Source of the DNA: Halorussus aquaticus
GTDB lineage: Archaea; Halobacteriota; Halobacteria; Halobacteriales; Haladaptataceae
Assembly (NCBI RefSeq): GCF_024218795.1
Contig: NZ_CP100400.1
Span: 2,914,001 to 2,978,000, forward strand
Length of the DNA stretch: 64,000 bases
Reading direction: 5' to 3'
Made by a program: the position numbers and the translations under genes. Positions 63,937 through 64,000 of the stretch are shown one piece after another (within the stretch, counting starts at the first letter, position 1; each line of letters begins with the position of its first letter). Below the pieces are notes generated by a model. It was not told the origin of the DNA, did not search any database, and was given only the letters and a program-made list of their open reading frames with translations.

Positions 63937-64000
63937 TCAGCCGCCGAACTCGTCCTCGGCGACTCGGACGACGACGGTGTCCTCCACGTCCCGCAGGTCG
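63937..64000 (-). CDS. C-terminal end of an unidentified gene
   Basis: Reading the minus strand gives DLRDVEDTVVVRVAEDEFGG followed by a TGA (63937-63939). The start is outside the right edge. Twenty residues are too few to identify. Confidence 0.5.
   Translation of the reverse strand, partial: DLRDVEDTVVVRVAEDEFGG

Overview
The window is G+C-rich chromosomal DNA from a halophilic archaeon (class Halobacteria). Evidence: acidic Asp/Glu-rich proteins, strong GC3 bias, TATA boxes 25-30 bases before leaderless start codons, twin-arginine signals, an archaellin, archaeal-type lipid genes, aMBF1, a HerA-like ATPase and an F420-dependent enzyme. It is probably near Halorussus, but the genus is a guess. 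I found no rRNA, tRNA, CRISPR array or insertion sequence.

Layout: 1-6.8 kb holds the end of an arylsulfotransferase-like gene, an acyl-CoA dehydrogenase, an archaellin, two divergent glutamate dehydrogenase paralogues and a CitE-type lyase. 6.9-10.7 kb holds two small exported Cys-rich proteins and a possible third remnant, around a PQQ beta-propeller protein and a MaoC hydratase. 10.6-24.9 kb is central metabolism: a propionyl-CoA carboxylase beta chain with an extra N-terminal domain, a sugar-dehydrogenase-like oxidoreductase, a Nudix hydrolase, a CrtI-like oxidoreductase, the gluconeogenic pair fba-fbp, an isochorismatase, a 3-hydroxyacyl-CoA dehydrogenase, a squalene/phytoene synthase and an MFS carrier. 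24.9-33.5 kb is more accessory: a second acyl-CoA dehydrogenase, a PadR-nuclease pair, a ribbon-helix-helix regulator, a CHAT-domain protease-like protein facing a 44-residue membrane peptide, a VOC protein and a ferritin-like protein. 33.8-42.6 kb is the branched-chain amino-acid cluster leuA-(leader)-ilvB-ilvN-ilvC-small protein-leuC-leuD-leuB, most genes joined by ATGA or GTGA overlaps. 42.6-53.4 kb carries small haloarchaeal genes, a PS-decarboxylase-like gene, OsmC, a UPF0173 hydrolase, a low-G+C Tat-exported orphan, a gluconate-dehydrogenase-like pair, a DUF4349 lipoprotein, an F420 enzyme and a stand-alone nuoCD. 53.6-64 kb holds a Gln/His-rich low-complexity protein, hisC-adenylate kinase-archaetidyltransferase, aMBF1, tpiA, a CBS protein, a HerA-like ATPase, a cysteine-synthase-like enzyme and a YaaA-like/GIY-YIG pair.

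Best candidates for something new: (1) the CHAT protein at 28776-30872 and the 44-aa hydrophobic peptide at 28640-28774, convergent with one base between their stop codons, with a perfect 10-bp inverted repeat upstream of the peptide promoter; (2) a 37-codon leader ORF before ilvB that ends in Val-Ile-Ile-Val-Gly-Ala with its stop codon in a perfect 9-bp hairpin, an attenuator-like layout; (3) the exported Cys-rich peptide family. Two genes look frameshifted near their starts (leuA at 33824 and the Tat protein at 47192). Each needs read-level checking, because an assembly error would explain both.

Family assignments rest on reading the translations and on recalled family features; no database search was run.
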